From NCBI GenBank assembly GCA_030146225.1, contig JASLCA010000318.1:1-20451 (forward strand): 20,451 nucleotides of DNA, in the 5' to 3' direction. Below, one piece after another: positions 7,649 through 15,212 of this stretch. The position numbers and the translations under genes are program-made. Source of the DNA: Sphingobacterium sp. (lineage in GTDB: Bacteria; Bacteroidota; Bacteroidia; Sphingobacteriales; Sphingobacteriaceae). The notes under the pieces were generated by a model, which had not been told where the DNA came from, made no database searches, and saw only the letters and a program-made list of their open reading frames with translations. Within the stretch, counting starts at the first letter, position 1. Every line of letters begins with the position of its first letter.

Positions 7649-8884
7649 TTATACCCCTAATAATAATCTTGCTGGATCTTCTAAGAGTTGTTTAACGCGT
7701 ACTAAGAAGCTTACAGACTCGCGACCATCAATTACACGGTGATCATACGATAAGGCTATGTACATCATTGGACGGATAACGACCTGACCATTTTCAGCTA
7801 CAGGACGTTGAATAATGTTGTGCATGCCTAAAATTGCAGATTGCGGTGCGTTGATAATTGGCGTAGACATCATCGATCCAAATACTCCACCATTGGTGAT
7901 GGTAAATGTACCGCCTGTCATCTCGTCAATCGTTAACTTATTGTCACGGGCTTTAGTAGCCAGATTAATAATTTCTTTCTCAATCTCGTGTAAGCTTAAG
8001 GACTCGGCGTTGCGAATAACGGGAACAACTAAGCCTTTTGGAGCAGAAACTGCGATTGAAATGTCCGCAAAGTCAGAGAAAACCAATTCATTTTCTTCAA
8101 TACGTGCATTTACAGCTGGCCATTCTTGTAAAGCTGTGGTTACAGCCTTCGTAAAGAAGGACATAAAGCCTAGGCCAACGCCATGCTTCTCTTTAAAGGT
8201 GTCTTTGTATTTAGCGCGGATGTCCATAATAGGCTGCATATTAACTTCATTAAATGTTGTTAACATAGCCGTCTCATTCTTCACGCTTACTAAACGTTTC
8301 GCAATTGTCTTACGTAAGGAAGTCATTTTCTCACGACGCTCATTACGTGCGCCTGCTACTACTGGAGCTGCTGGGCTTGGCGTGCTAGCTGCTGGTTTAG
8401 CGGCAGCTTTAGCGACTACCTGTGCCTTTTCAGCATCTTCTTTTGTAATACGACCATCTTTGCCTGTACCTTTAATGGATGCAGGATCAATGTTTTTCTC
8501 TCTAAGGATCTTAGCCGCAGCTGGAGATGCAGTCCCAGCAGCATAAGAGTCTGGGTTTTCAGCGTCATCCTTTGCTGCAGTTGCCGCAGCTGTTGGCGCT
8601 GCTACTGGAGCATCAGCCTTTTTGTCAGAAGCGGTACCCGCTGGCGCATCACCTTCTTCAATGGTACAAACAAGTGCCCCAATCTCTAAGGTGTCACCTT
8701 CTTGGGCAACGATTTTTAAGATACCTGCTTTTTCAGCAGGCAGTTCAAATGTAGCTTTGTCTGATTCCAATTCAGCGATGTTTTCGTCCATTTCAACGTA
8801 ATCACCATCTTGCTTTAACCATTGTGCTAAGGTAACTTCAGTTATCGACTCGCCTACCGCAGGTACTTTAATTTCTAAGCTCAT
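7649..8884 (-). CDS. sucB: Dihydrolipoyllysine-residue succinyltransferase, E2 of 2-oxoglutarate dehydrogenase
   Basis: Core acyltransferase of the 2-oxoglutarate dehydrogenase complex. It moves the succinyl group from E1 onto CoA in the TCA cycle. Domains in order over 411 residues: one lipoyl domain (1-78) with the lipoylated lysine in ESDKATFE (Lys43); an Ala/Pro-rich linker (~80-115); a peripheral subunit-binding domain (~119-153, SPAAAKILREKNIDP...GRITKED); a second Ala/Pro linker; then the catalytic domain (~185-411) with SYDHRVIDG containing the His382/Asp386 pair. One lipoyl domain and this length fit OdhB/SucB rather than PDH E2. It follows sucA after a 47-base gap on the same strand with no promoter visible, so it is probably cotranscribed. 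The E3 gene (lpd) is not in the window. Confidence 0.96.
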   Translation of the reverse strand: MSLEIKVPAVGESITEVTLAQWLKQDGDYVEMDENIAELESDKATFELPAEKAGILKIVAQEGDTLEIGALVCTIEEGDAPAGTASDKKADAPVAAPTAAATAAKDDAENPDSYAAGTASPAAAKILREKNIDPASIKGTGKDGRITKEDAEKAQVVAKAAAKPAASTPSPAAPVVAGARNERREKMTSLRKTIAKRLVSVKNETAMLTTFNEVNMQPIMDIRAKYKDTFKEKHGVGLGFMSFFTKAVTTALQEWPAVNARIEENELVFSDFADISIAVSAPKGLVVPVIRNAESLSLHEIEKEIINLATKARDNKLTIDEMTGGTFTITNGGVFGSMMSTPIINAPQSAILGMHNIIQRPVAENGQVVIRPMMYIALSYDHRVIDGRESVSFLVRVKQLLEDPARLLLGV

Positions 8885-8931
8885 ATTATTTTTCTATTCT
8901 TATCTACAACGTTTGAGGCGTTGGATATGTT

Positions 8932-11658
8932 TTACAATTCAAATACTTTATTAATAATTCCTGCTTGTTGTGCAAGGTGCTGCTTCATATATCCCGTAGC
9001 TGGCGAACCACTTTCTGGACGTGCAATAAATTGCAGGTCTAGGCTAGTGCCCCGGAATTTACGGCAGTAATATGGCCATGCGCCCATGTTTTCATTTTCT
9101 TCTTGTACCCATACAAACTCCGCACCTGCATATTTCTTTTGCAAGGCTTCAATCTGATCGTATGCGATTGGGAATAGTTGCTCTACACGTACGATAGCGA
9201 CATCCTTGCGTTTATCAGCTTCTTGTTTCTCCAACAAGTCGTAATATATTTTACCAGAACATAAGGCTACACGCTTTACGGATTTAGCGCTTACATTGAC
9301 ATCGTCAATAATTTCCTGGAAGTTTTGGGCAGTAAAGTCCTTAATCGTGGAAACTGCTTTTGGATGACGCAACAAGCTCTTTGGCGTAGCTACAATAAGT
9401 GGCTTCCGGAAATCCCAGTGCAACTGACGACGCAACAAGTGGAAGTAGTTCGCTGGGGTAGTACAGTTGGCAACAATCATATTGTTGTTTGCACATAGCT
9501 CTAAATACCGCTCAATACGACAGGAAGAGTGCTCAGGACCCTGACCTTCCATACCATGTGGCAGGAGCATCACTAGCCCGTTGGAGCGTTTCCATTTAGT
9601 TTCTCCAGATGAGATATATTGGTCAAATACAATCTGCGCGCCATTGGCGAAATCTCCAAATTGTGCTTCCCAGATTGTCAATGAATTGGGGTTGACCGAA
9701 GCATAGCCATACTCAAAGGCTAAGACAGCATACTCGGATAATAAGGAGTTGTAGATGCTAAACTTCTCGCCGCCTTTCAGCTTGGATAATGGGGTATAGG
9801 TCTCATCCGAATCCTCAAGGGTAGCTACTGCATGACGGTGAGAGAATGTGCCACGCTGTACATCTTGTCCAGAGATACGTACGCGGTAGTCCTCATTCAG
9901 CAAGGTTGCATAAGCCATTAGCTCGCCCATTGCCCAGTCATACTTGTCATTGTCAATCATCTTCAGACGATCTTCAAAAACCTTTGTGATTTTACGGAAG
10001 AATTTCTTGTCTTTCGGCAAGGTATTCATCTCTTTGGCTAAGTCTACAAAAAGTTTTTCAGTAACTTTAGTTTCTACTGGAACTGTTAGGTCAGTCGCTT
10101 TAGCCGGACGTAAGCCCTTCCAAGCACCTGCAAACATTGGTTTTTCTTCGGCGATTTTTTCTACAGCCTTAGCTTCATCTAAGCGTTCTTGAAGAAGACC
10201 TCTAAAGTTCTTCTCTTCAGCCTTTGCAAAGTCTACATCAATTGAGCCTTGTTCAACAAGGTTCTTTACATAAATAGCTAAAGTATTTGGATGCTTTTCG
10301 ATAAGCTTGTACAAGGAAGGTTGGGTGAACTTAGGCTCATCCGCTTCGTTGTGGCCATATCTTCTATAACCTAAAAGGTCAATAAAGACATCCGTTTTAT
10401 ATTTTTGACGGTATTCTACAGCGAGGTTGATGGCATACACTAATGCTTCAACATCATCCCCGTTAACATGGAAGACTGGAGATAAGGTAACCTTAGCAAT
10501 GTCTGTACAGTAGGTAGAAGTACGGGCGTCTTTATAGTTGGTCGTAAATCCGACCTGATTATTAATTACAATATGTATGGTACCCCCTGTCTTGTAGCCA
10601 TCCAGCTTCGACATTTGGATTGTTTCATAAACAATACCTTGGGCCGCAATCGCTGCATCCCCATGAATTAGGATAGGTGCGATTTTCGAAGAGTCGCCAT
10701 TGTACTTCATGTCGATTTTCGAGCGAACCATACCTTCTGCTACGCCATCTACTGTCTCTAAGTGAGAAGGGTTAGGCGCAAGGCTTAGGTGTACATTTTT
10801 GCCGTCCTGGCTACTGATGTCAGAGGAGAAGCCCAAGTGATATTTTACATCCCCACCAAAAGGAATCTCTGGGTCAGTCTCATACATCTTGCCTTCAAAT
10901 TCAGAGAAGATCGTTTTGTAGGACTTGCCCATAATATTTGAAAGTACGTTTAGGCGACCGCGGTGAGCCATACCCAATACGAATTCTTCAATGCCTAATG
11001 CTGAACCCGTTTGGATAACGGAGTCCAATGCTGGAATTAAAGATTCAGCACCTTCCAGAGAGAATCTTTTTTGGCCTAAAAACTTAGTACCTAAGAAGCT
11101 TTCGAAAATTACTGCTTCGTTTAATTTTTTTAGTATACGTTTTTTGTTGTCTATGGAGAAAGAAGGCTTGTTTCTTTCCGCTTCCATTCTATCTTGTAGA
11201 AATTTTATTTTTTCTGGATTACGGATATAACGGAATTGGGCACCAATAGAACGGCAGTAGGTATCCTCAATAAGCTGACGAATATCTTTTAGCTTAGCGG
11301 GACCTAATCCAACCTCAACGCCTGCATTAAAAACGGTCTCTAAATCGGCTTCGGAAAGGCCAAAAGTTTCCAACTCTTTGCCTGGGAAATACTTGCGACG
11401 CTCCCGAACAGGATTAGTCTCGGTAAATAAATGACCCCGGTCACGGTAACCGTTGATCATGTTCAACACATTGATTTCTTTGAGGGCTTGCTCGGGTGTT
11501 TCAGTTGTCACAGCAACTGCTCCAGTTTGACCGAAATCAAAACCTTCAAAAAACTTTTGCCAACTTACATCTACTGAGCTTGGGTCTTCCTTATAAGCTT
11601 GATATAACGAGTCGACATAACCCGAATCAGCGTTGCTCAAATATGTTAATTTGTCCAT
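8932..11658 (-). CDS. sucA: 2-oxoglutarate dehydrogenase E1 component (thiamine diphosphate dependent)
   Basis: Decarboxylates 2-oxoglutarate and succinylates the E2 lipoyl arm; cytosolic TCA-cycle enzyme. 908 residues from the ATG at 11658, close to E. coli SucA (933). Seen, in order: the E1o-specific N-terminal E2-binding segment (YVDSLYQAYKEDPSSVDVSW), MAHRGRLNVL near 230, NPSHLETVDGV, the ThDP motif beginning GDAAIAAQG (about 333) and ending with IVINNQVGF (Asn366-Asn367), FHVNGDD, YRRYGHNEADEP, and PHGMEGQGPEHSSCRIER in the pyrimidine-binding half. The frame opens 14 codons earlier (ATG at 11700). The shorter start is preferred because the likely -7 box (11689-11696) would start transcription downstream of 11700, and because the family N-terminus begins at MDKLTYLSNAD. 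Confidence 0.97.
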   Translation of the reverse strand: MDKLTYLSNADSGYVDSLYQAYKEDPSSVDVSWQKFFEGFDFGQTGAVAVTTETPEQALKEINVLNMINGYRDRGHLFTETNPVRERRKYFPGKELETFGLSEADLETVFNAGVEVGLGPAKLKDIRQLIEDTYCRSIGAQFRYIRNPEKIKFLQDRMEAERNKPSFSIDNKKRILKKLNEAVIFESFLGTKFLGQKRFSLEGAESLIPALDSVIQTGSALGIEEFVLGMAHRGRLNVLSNIMGKSYKTIFSEFEGKMYETDPEIPFGGDVKYHLGFSSDISSQDGKNVHLSLAPNPSHLETVDGVAEGMVRSKIDMKYNGDSSKIAPILIHGDAAIAAQGIVYETIQMSKLDGYKTGGTIHIVINNQVGFTTNYKDARTSTYCTDIAKVTLSPVFHVNGDDVEALVYAINLAVEYRQKYKTDVFIDLLGYRRYGHNEADEPKFTQPSLYKLIEKHPNTLAIYVKNLVEQGSIDVDFAKAEEKNFRGLLQERLDEAKAVEKIAEEKPMFAGAWKGLRPAKATDLTVPVETKVTEKLFVDLAKEMNTLPKDKKFFRKITKVFEDRLKMIDNDKYDWAMGELMAYATLLNEDYRVRISGQDVQRGTFSHRHAVATLEDSDETYTPLSKLKGGEKFSIYNSLLSEYAVLAFEYGYASVNPNSLTIWEAQFGDFANGAQIVFDQYISSGETKWKRSNGLVMLLPHGMEGQGPEHSSCRIERYLELCANNNMIVANCTTPANYFHLLRRQLHWDFRKPLIVATPKSLLRHPKAVSTIKDFTAQNFQEIIDDVNVSAKSVKRVALCSGKIYYDLLEKQEADKRKDVAIVRVEQLFPIAYDQIEALQKKYAGAEFVWVQEENENMGAWPYYCRKFRGTSLDLQFIARPESGSPATGYMKQHLAQQAGIINKVFEL

Positions 11659-11688
11659 AGAGGAAATCTTACGTATAAAAAATTTGAT

Positions 11689-11696
11689 CAAAGTTA
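11689..11696 (-). promoter_or_regulatory. sucA: Putative sucAB promoter -7 box (TAACTTTG)
   Basis: On the minus strand this is TAACTTTG, an exact TAnnTTTG match. Transcription would begin near 11685, about 27 bases before the preferred sucA ATG at 11658. This supports that start over the upstream ATG at 11700. A -33 TTTG is not obvious. Confidence 0.5.
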
Positions 11697-11810
11697 GCAA
11701 TTATTACACATTTAACCACTCTTCTTGCTAACAAAAAGACTGCTTAAAGGCATAATTTTTTAGAAAAGGAGCTTATGTGACACAAGTTTGTATAATAACT
11801 TATTAAACTG

Positions 11811-11841
11811 TGCCAAATATTATAGAAGCACTTATTTGGCA
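11811..11841 (-). terminator. Stem-loop at the end of the cryptochrome-like gene (possible weak terminator)
   Basis: Perfect 9-bp arms TGCCAAATA (11811-11819) and TATTTGGCA (11833-11841) with a 13-base loop. One arm runs through the last codons and the stop of the cryptochrome-like gene. In the minus direction the stem is followed by CAGTTTAATAAG, which is a poor T-run, so termination may be weak or the stem may serve as a 3'-end stabiliser. A second imperfect dyad (11781-11789 with 11805-11812) lies immediately downstream. Confidence 0.4.
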
Positions 11842-13076
11842 AGTGGTTTAGGTCGATAAGCTTTTTTTATTAATTCGGTCCAGCTCAACTTGCTATTGTC
11901 TTTTAGGCTGGTGCCAAAATCTGCATAATGCAACCAATATCCATAGTTCGAAGCAGGGGCATAGTCAATAAATAACTGTTCGAAGAGCCTTGCACCTGCC
12001 AGGTGATTTATGCACAATTCCTGGAGCAGGTAGCTGGCTAAAATCTCCCGATATTCATAGGGGAGATTTCCTTGACTTTGGACTTGCAGGATAAGCTTTT
12101 GGATAACCTCATCCGAAGATCCTTCCTGAAGTAAGTTTTTTATAGCTACAATGGACTCTGAAACCGATTGGCCTTGTGCATAGTCTTTAAAGAATATACT
12201 AGGGTATTTTTTAAGCATAAACCTAAAGTAGTCCCGCCATAAGAGACGAAGGATAAGCTTGTCATACTTCTTCTTCTTGCTGCCTTGTTGAGCGGCCTTG
12301 ATTTTATGGTAATAGTAAGCCGGCGAGATACAGCCATGGGCTATATACGGGGAAATAAGGTTGTAGTCATCTGCCTCGTCGTAATCTACGGCCAAGGTCA
12401 TGGCTAAGGTTTTTAAGGCCTCCTCTTCTCCGCCTAGCAATAGCTGCTTGCTGTGCTGCTCCATTGCTTGAACCTCTTCTGCTGTAAAGCCTAGGTCTAA
12501 GAAGCTAGGGAGTTGGGTTTCTTCAAGATGGGGGTGGGTCAGTATTTGTGTTACGGCCGGCAATACTGGGCGCACAAAACTTTCTTTTTCAACCTTTTTC
12601 TTAAACTGACTAAATGCATCTGGGATATCCTTAATTGGGATAGGTAAATCCTCCTTATGGTAAAGGGTATGCCCTATAAAATGCTTTAAATTAATTTGTT
12701 GTTTCCAGAGTACAGCTTCTACGGATTCAGATATACTTGTTTCGCGCATAGAAACCTCCCGATGGTGGTACACCTCAGTAATGTCGTATTTTGCACACAG
12801 CGTCCCAATATGATCTTCAGGCTTGCCTTGAAAGATCAGGAGGTCAGCTCCTAATTCTTGCAGGCTTTTTTTCAACTGTGCTACCGATTCTAAAAGAAAC
12901 TTACTGCGTAAAATCCCTGTATTGTAGAAGTCGAAATTGTTTTTGCTAAAGTATCTAGGATCAAAAAAATAAACAGGTATAACGATATCGGCTTTGTCTA
13001 CGGCTTCAAATAAGATTTCATTATCTTGAATACGTAGATCGTTCCTAAACCATAATAAAATAACTTTTTTCGCCAT
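11832..13076 (-). CDS. DASH-cryptochrome/photolyase-like protein with degenerate FAD-site motifs
   Basis: 414 residues from the ATG at 13076; the frame opens to 13148, but the family N-terminus is MAKKVILLWFRNDLRIQDNE. The photolyase N-terminal alpha/beta domain (~1-150) is well conserved with DASH cryptochromes, including TGILRSKFLLESV, YHHREVS, IGHTLYHKEDLPIPIKDIPDAFSQF and GGEEEALKTL. The C-terminal domain keeps SPYIAHGCISP (242-252), LLWRDYFRFM (278-287) and IDYAPASNYGYW (370-381). It lacks recognisable versions of the FAD-contacting TRNGLxGxDYSSKFSP segment (apparently shortened by about a dozen residues), the TGxPFVDANMREL...GFMSNRGRQN stretch, and the AGVGxDPR tail. DASH proteins normally bind FAD and MTHF and repair pyrimidine dimers in single-stranded DNA. 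Whether this one binds FAD is doubtful. The frame is intact, so this is divergence and not a simple pseudogene. Confidence 0.8.
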   Translation of the reverse strand: MAKKVILLWFRNDLRIQDNEILFEAVDKADIVIPVYFFDPRYFSKNNFDFYNTGILRSKFLLESVAQLKKSLQELGADLLIFQGKPEDHIGTLCAKYDITEVYHHREVSMRETSISESVEAVLWKQQINLKHFIGHTLYHKEDLPIPIKDIPDAFSQFKKKVEKESFVRPVLPAVTQILTHPHLEETQLPSFLDLGFTAEEVQAMEQHSKQLLLGGEEEALKTLAMTLAVDYDEADDYNLISPYIAHGCISPAYYYHKIKAAQQGSKKKKYDKLILRLLWRDYFRFMLKKYPSIFFKDYAQGQSVSESIVAIKNLLQEGSSDEVIQKLILQVQSQGNLPYEYREILASYLLQELCINHLAGARLFEQLFIDYAPASNYGYWLHYADFGTSLKDNSKLSWTELIKKAYRPKPLAK

Positions 13077-13212
13077 AGAGAAGATGCTTACCAGAAAGGT
13101 CGAATTAACCTTATCCAACAAATTGCGAATATAACCTAAAGTCTCCACTTATTTAGACTGGTTTTAAGGAATGAGCCACTTTTTACAAAGGGGAGACAAT
13201 GAGCCTGAAATA

Positions 13213-13242
13213 TAGCATTAGTAGGTTGCATGGAAAATGCTA
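13213..13242. repeat. Operator-like inverted repeat overlapping the ubiD-like promoter
   Basis: Perfect 7-bp arms TAGCATT (13213-13219) and AATGCTA (13236-13242) are separated by 16 bases. The right arm overlaps the first two bases of the -7 box at 13241-13248. The spacing of about two helical turns between arm centres would suit a dimeric regulator, but no regulator is encoded nearby. Confidence 0.4.
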
Positions 13243-13248
13243 TTTTTG
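13241..13248 (+). promoter_or_regulatory. Putative -7 box of the UbiD-family gene (TATTTTTG)
   Basis: TATTTTTG matches TAnnTTTG and would start transcription near 13252, about 21 bases before the ATG at 13273. This favours 13273 over the ATG at 13237, which lies upstream of the predicted transcript. A TTG at 13226-13228 is too close to act as a standard -33 element. Confidence 0.5.
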
Positions 13249-13272
13249 TTGTTCATAGATTATCATAGCACA

Positions 13273-15111
13273 ATGGGATACAAAAGTTTGACAGCATGTG
13301 TTGCTGATTTGGAAAGTCATGGTCATTTGATTCGGATTCGCGAAGAGGTAGATCCACATCTGGAGATGGCTGCGATACATATGCGTGTTTTCGATGCTGA
13401 AGGTCCTGCTTTGTTCTTTGAGAATATAAAGGGAAGTAAGTTTCCAGCAGTCTCCAACTTGTTTGGGACTTTGGAACGCTCCAAGTTTATGTTTCGGGAT
13501 ACCTTGGATCATGTAAAGAAATTGGTGGATGTAAAGATGGACCCCAGCATGGTTTTAAAAAAACCTTTTGATTATGTGGGTTCTTCTATGGTAGCCTTAG
13601 GCGCTTTGCCTTGGCGTAAGAAAGCTGGAGCACCTATATTATACGGGCGTACAAAGATCTCTGAATTGCCACAGATCGTAAACTGGCCAATGGATGGGGG
13701 ACCTTTTGTGACCATGCCGCAGGTGTACACTGAGGATATGACTAAGCCTGGGATTATGCAAGCCAATCTAGGCATGTATAGGATACAGATGGCCGGCAAT
13801 GAGTACTTGCAAGATCAGGAGCTGGGCTTGCATTATCAATTGCATAGGGGGATAGGAGTGCATCAAACCAAAGCGAATGCCTTAGGGCGTCCCTTAAAGG
13901 TAAGTATCTTTGTGGGCGGTCCGCCTTCACATCCGCTGTCAGCAGTGATGCCCTTGCCGGAAGGTCTCTCCGAGATGATCTTTGCAGGTGCTTTAGGGAA
14001 TCGTAGGTTTCGTTATTTCTATGATGATGAAGGCTTTTGTATCTCTGCCGACGCAGACTTTGTTATTACGGGTACCGTGTATCCGCAGGAAAACAAGCCT
14101 GAGGGTCCCTTTGGAGATCATATAGGCTATTATAGCTTAACGCATCCCTTCCCATTGATGCGGGTGCATAATGTGTATCACCGTAAAAACCCGATCTGGT
14201 CCTTTACCGTGGTGGGGAGACCTCCTCAGGAGGATACCAGCTTTGGGGCTTTAATTCATGAGATTACTGGGAGCGCAATTCCGCAACAGATAAATGGCTT
14301 ACATGCTGTGCATGCAGTGGATGCCGCTGGGGTGCATCCCTTATTATTTGCCATTGGTAGCGAGCGCTACACCCCTTATCAAAAGGTGGAGCGTCCCCAA
14401 GAGCTCTTGACCATTGCAAACCAGATTTTGGGGACCAATCAGCTGAGCTTGGCTAAGTATCTTTTTATTAGCGCTCATGCAGACAACCCTGCTTTGGATA
14501 TACATGATGTAGCTGGCTTTTTTGGCCATATACTCGAGCGTATAGACTTTACACGAGATGTTCACTTTTTGACAAATACCACGATAGATACCTTGGATTA
14601 TACGGGGGATGGCTTAAATGCAGGCTCAAAGGTAACCTTTGCTGCGGTAGGGGAGAAGCAGCGAGAGCTGCTTACTGAGTTGCCTGTTGGCTTAAATTTA
14701 CCGAGGCCATTTAATAATGCCAAGATGGTGATGCCAGGGGTGATTGCCTTGGATGGAAAGGCCTTTGCTAGCTATGCGGAAGAGGTTGCGGCTTTGGAGG
14801 TATGGACTCAGCAGGCTAAGGAATTAAATTGGCAAGGCATACAGCTAATTGTTATTGCAGATGATGCGGGCTTTGTTGCAGAAAATCTAAACAATTTTGT
14901 CTGGGTAACCTTTACCCGTAGTAATCCCGCATCCGATATTTATGGGGTTGATAGCTTTACTTCCTTTAAGCACTGGGGCTGTCACGGACCTTTAATTATA
15001 GATGCTCGAAATAAACCACATCATGCTCCGGCACTAATTAAGGATGAGCAGGTGGAGCGTCGAATCGATCGCTTGGCGGTCAAGGGAGCTTCTTTGCATG
15101 GCATTATTTAA
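13273..15111 (+). CDS. UbiD family (prenylated-FMN dependent) decarboxylase, substrate unknown
   Basis: 612 residues from the ATG at 13273. UbiD enzymes reversibly decarboxylate aromatic or unsaturated acids using prenyl-FMN and a divalent metal. The family pattern is visible, and the spacing allows assignment by analogy with Aspergillus Fdc1: NLGMYR gives Asn165 and catalytic Arg170, LGLHYQLHRG gives metal ligand His187, SEMIFAG gives Glu234, and PEGPFGDH gives Glu277 plus Asp282, where Fdc1 has Glu282. PPQEDTSFG follows as usual. At ~610 residues it belongs to the longer bacterial UbiD group rather than E. coli UbiD (497). The natural substrate is not deducible; menaquinone-related decarboxylation is one possibility. 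No prenyltransferase partner (ubiX) is in the window. It is divergent from the cryptochrome-like gene and ends at a strong terminator. Confidence 0.9.
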   Translation: MGYKSLTACVADLESHGHLIRIREEVDPHLEMAAIHMRVFDAEGPALFFENIKGSKFPAVSNLFGTLERSKFMFRDTLDHVKKLVDVKMDPSMVLKKPFDYVGSSMVALGALPWRKKAGAPILYGRTKISELPQIVNWPMDGGPFVTMPQVYTEDMTKPGIMQANLGMYRIQMAGNEYLQDQELGLHYQLHRGIGVHQTKANALGRPLKVSIFVGGPPSHPLSAVMPLPEGLSEMIFAGALGNRRFRYFYDDEGFCISADADFVITGTVYPQENKPEGPFGDHIGYYSLTHPFPLMRVHNVYHRKNPIWSFTVVGRPPQEDTSFGALIHEITGSAIPQQINGLHAVHAVDAAGVHPLLFAIGSERYTPYQKVERPQELLTIANQILGTNQLSLAKYLFISAHADNPALDIHDVAGFFGHILERIDFTRDVHFLTNTTIDTLDYTGDGLNAGSKVTFAAVGEKQRELLTELPVGLNLPRPFNNAKMVMPGVIALDGKAFASYAEEVAALEVWTQQAKELNWQGIQLIVIADDAGFVAENLNNFVWVTFTRSNPASDIYGVDSFTSFKHWGCHGPLIIDARNKPHHAPALIKDEQVERRIDRLAVKGASLHGII

Positions 15112-15176
15112 GCGATTAGCTCAAGGCATATAATTGGGCTGCGGCATGCTGCTAGGCCTAGGCGATATTTAAGTAA

Positions 15177-15208
15177 AAAAGGCTGACCCTATTCGGGGTC
15201 AGCCTTTT
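15177..15208. terminator. Bidirectional intrinsic terminator (UbiD-family gene / S9 peptidase)
   Basis: Perfect 13-bp arms AAAAGGCTGACCC (15177-15189) and GGGTCAGCCTTTT (15196-15208) with a 6-base loop. The A-run before and T-run after make it functional on both strands. It lies between convergent genes and ends 4 bases before the peptidase stop codon. Confidence 0.93.
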
Positions 15209-15212
15209 CTGT

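Noticed and set aside
7815..8546. Long plus-strand open frame opposite sucB
   Set aside because: It is antisense to the conserved E2 linker and catalytic domain. The Ala-rich composition of the linker removes stops in the opposite frame, so it is a shadow.
13077..13148. N-terminal extension of the cryptochrome-like protein to the ATG at 13148
   Set aside because: The conserved photolyase N-terminus starts at MAKKVILLWFRND (13076), and the extra residues match nothing in the family.
15152..15161. 10-bp palindrome CTAGGCCTAG between the UbiD-family stop and the terminator
   Set aside because: No promoter nearby and no second copy; it lies in a convergent intergenic stretch where an operator would have no purpose.
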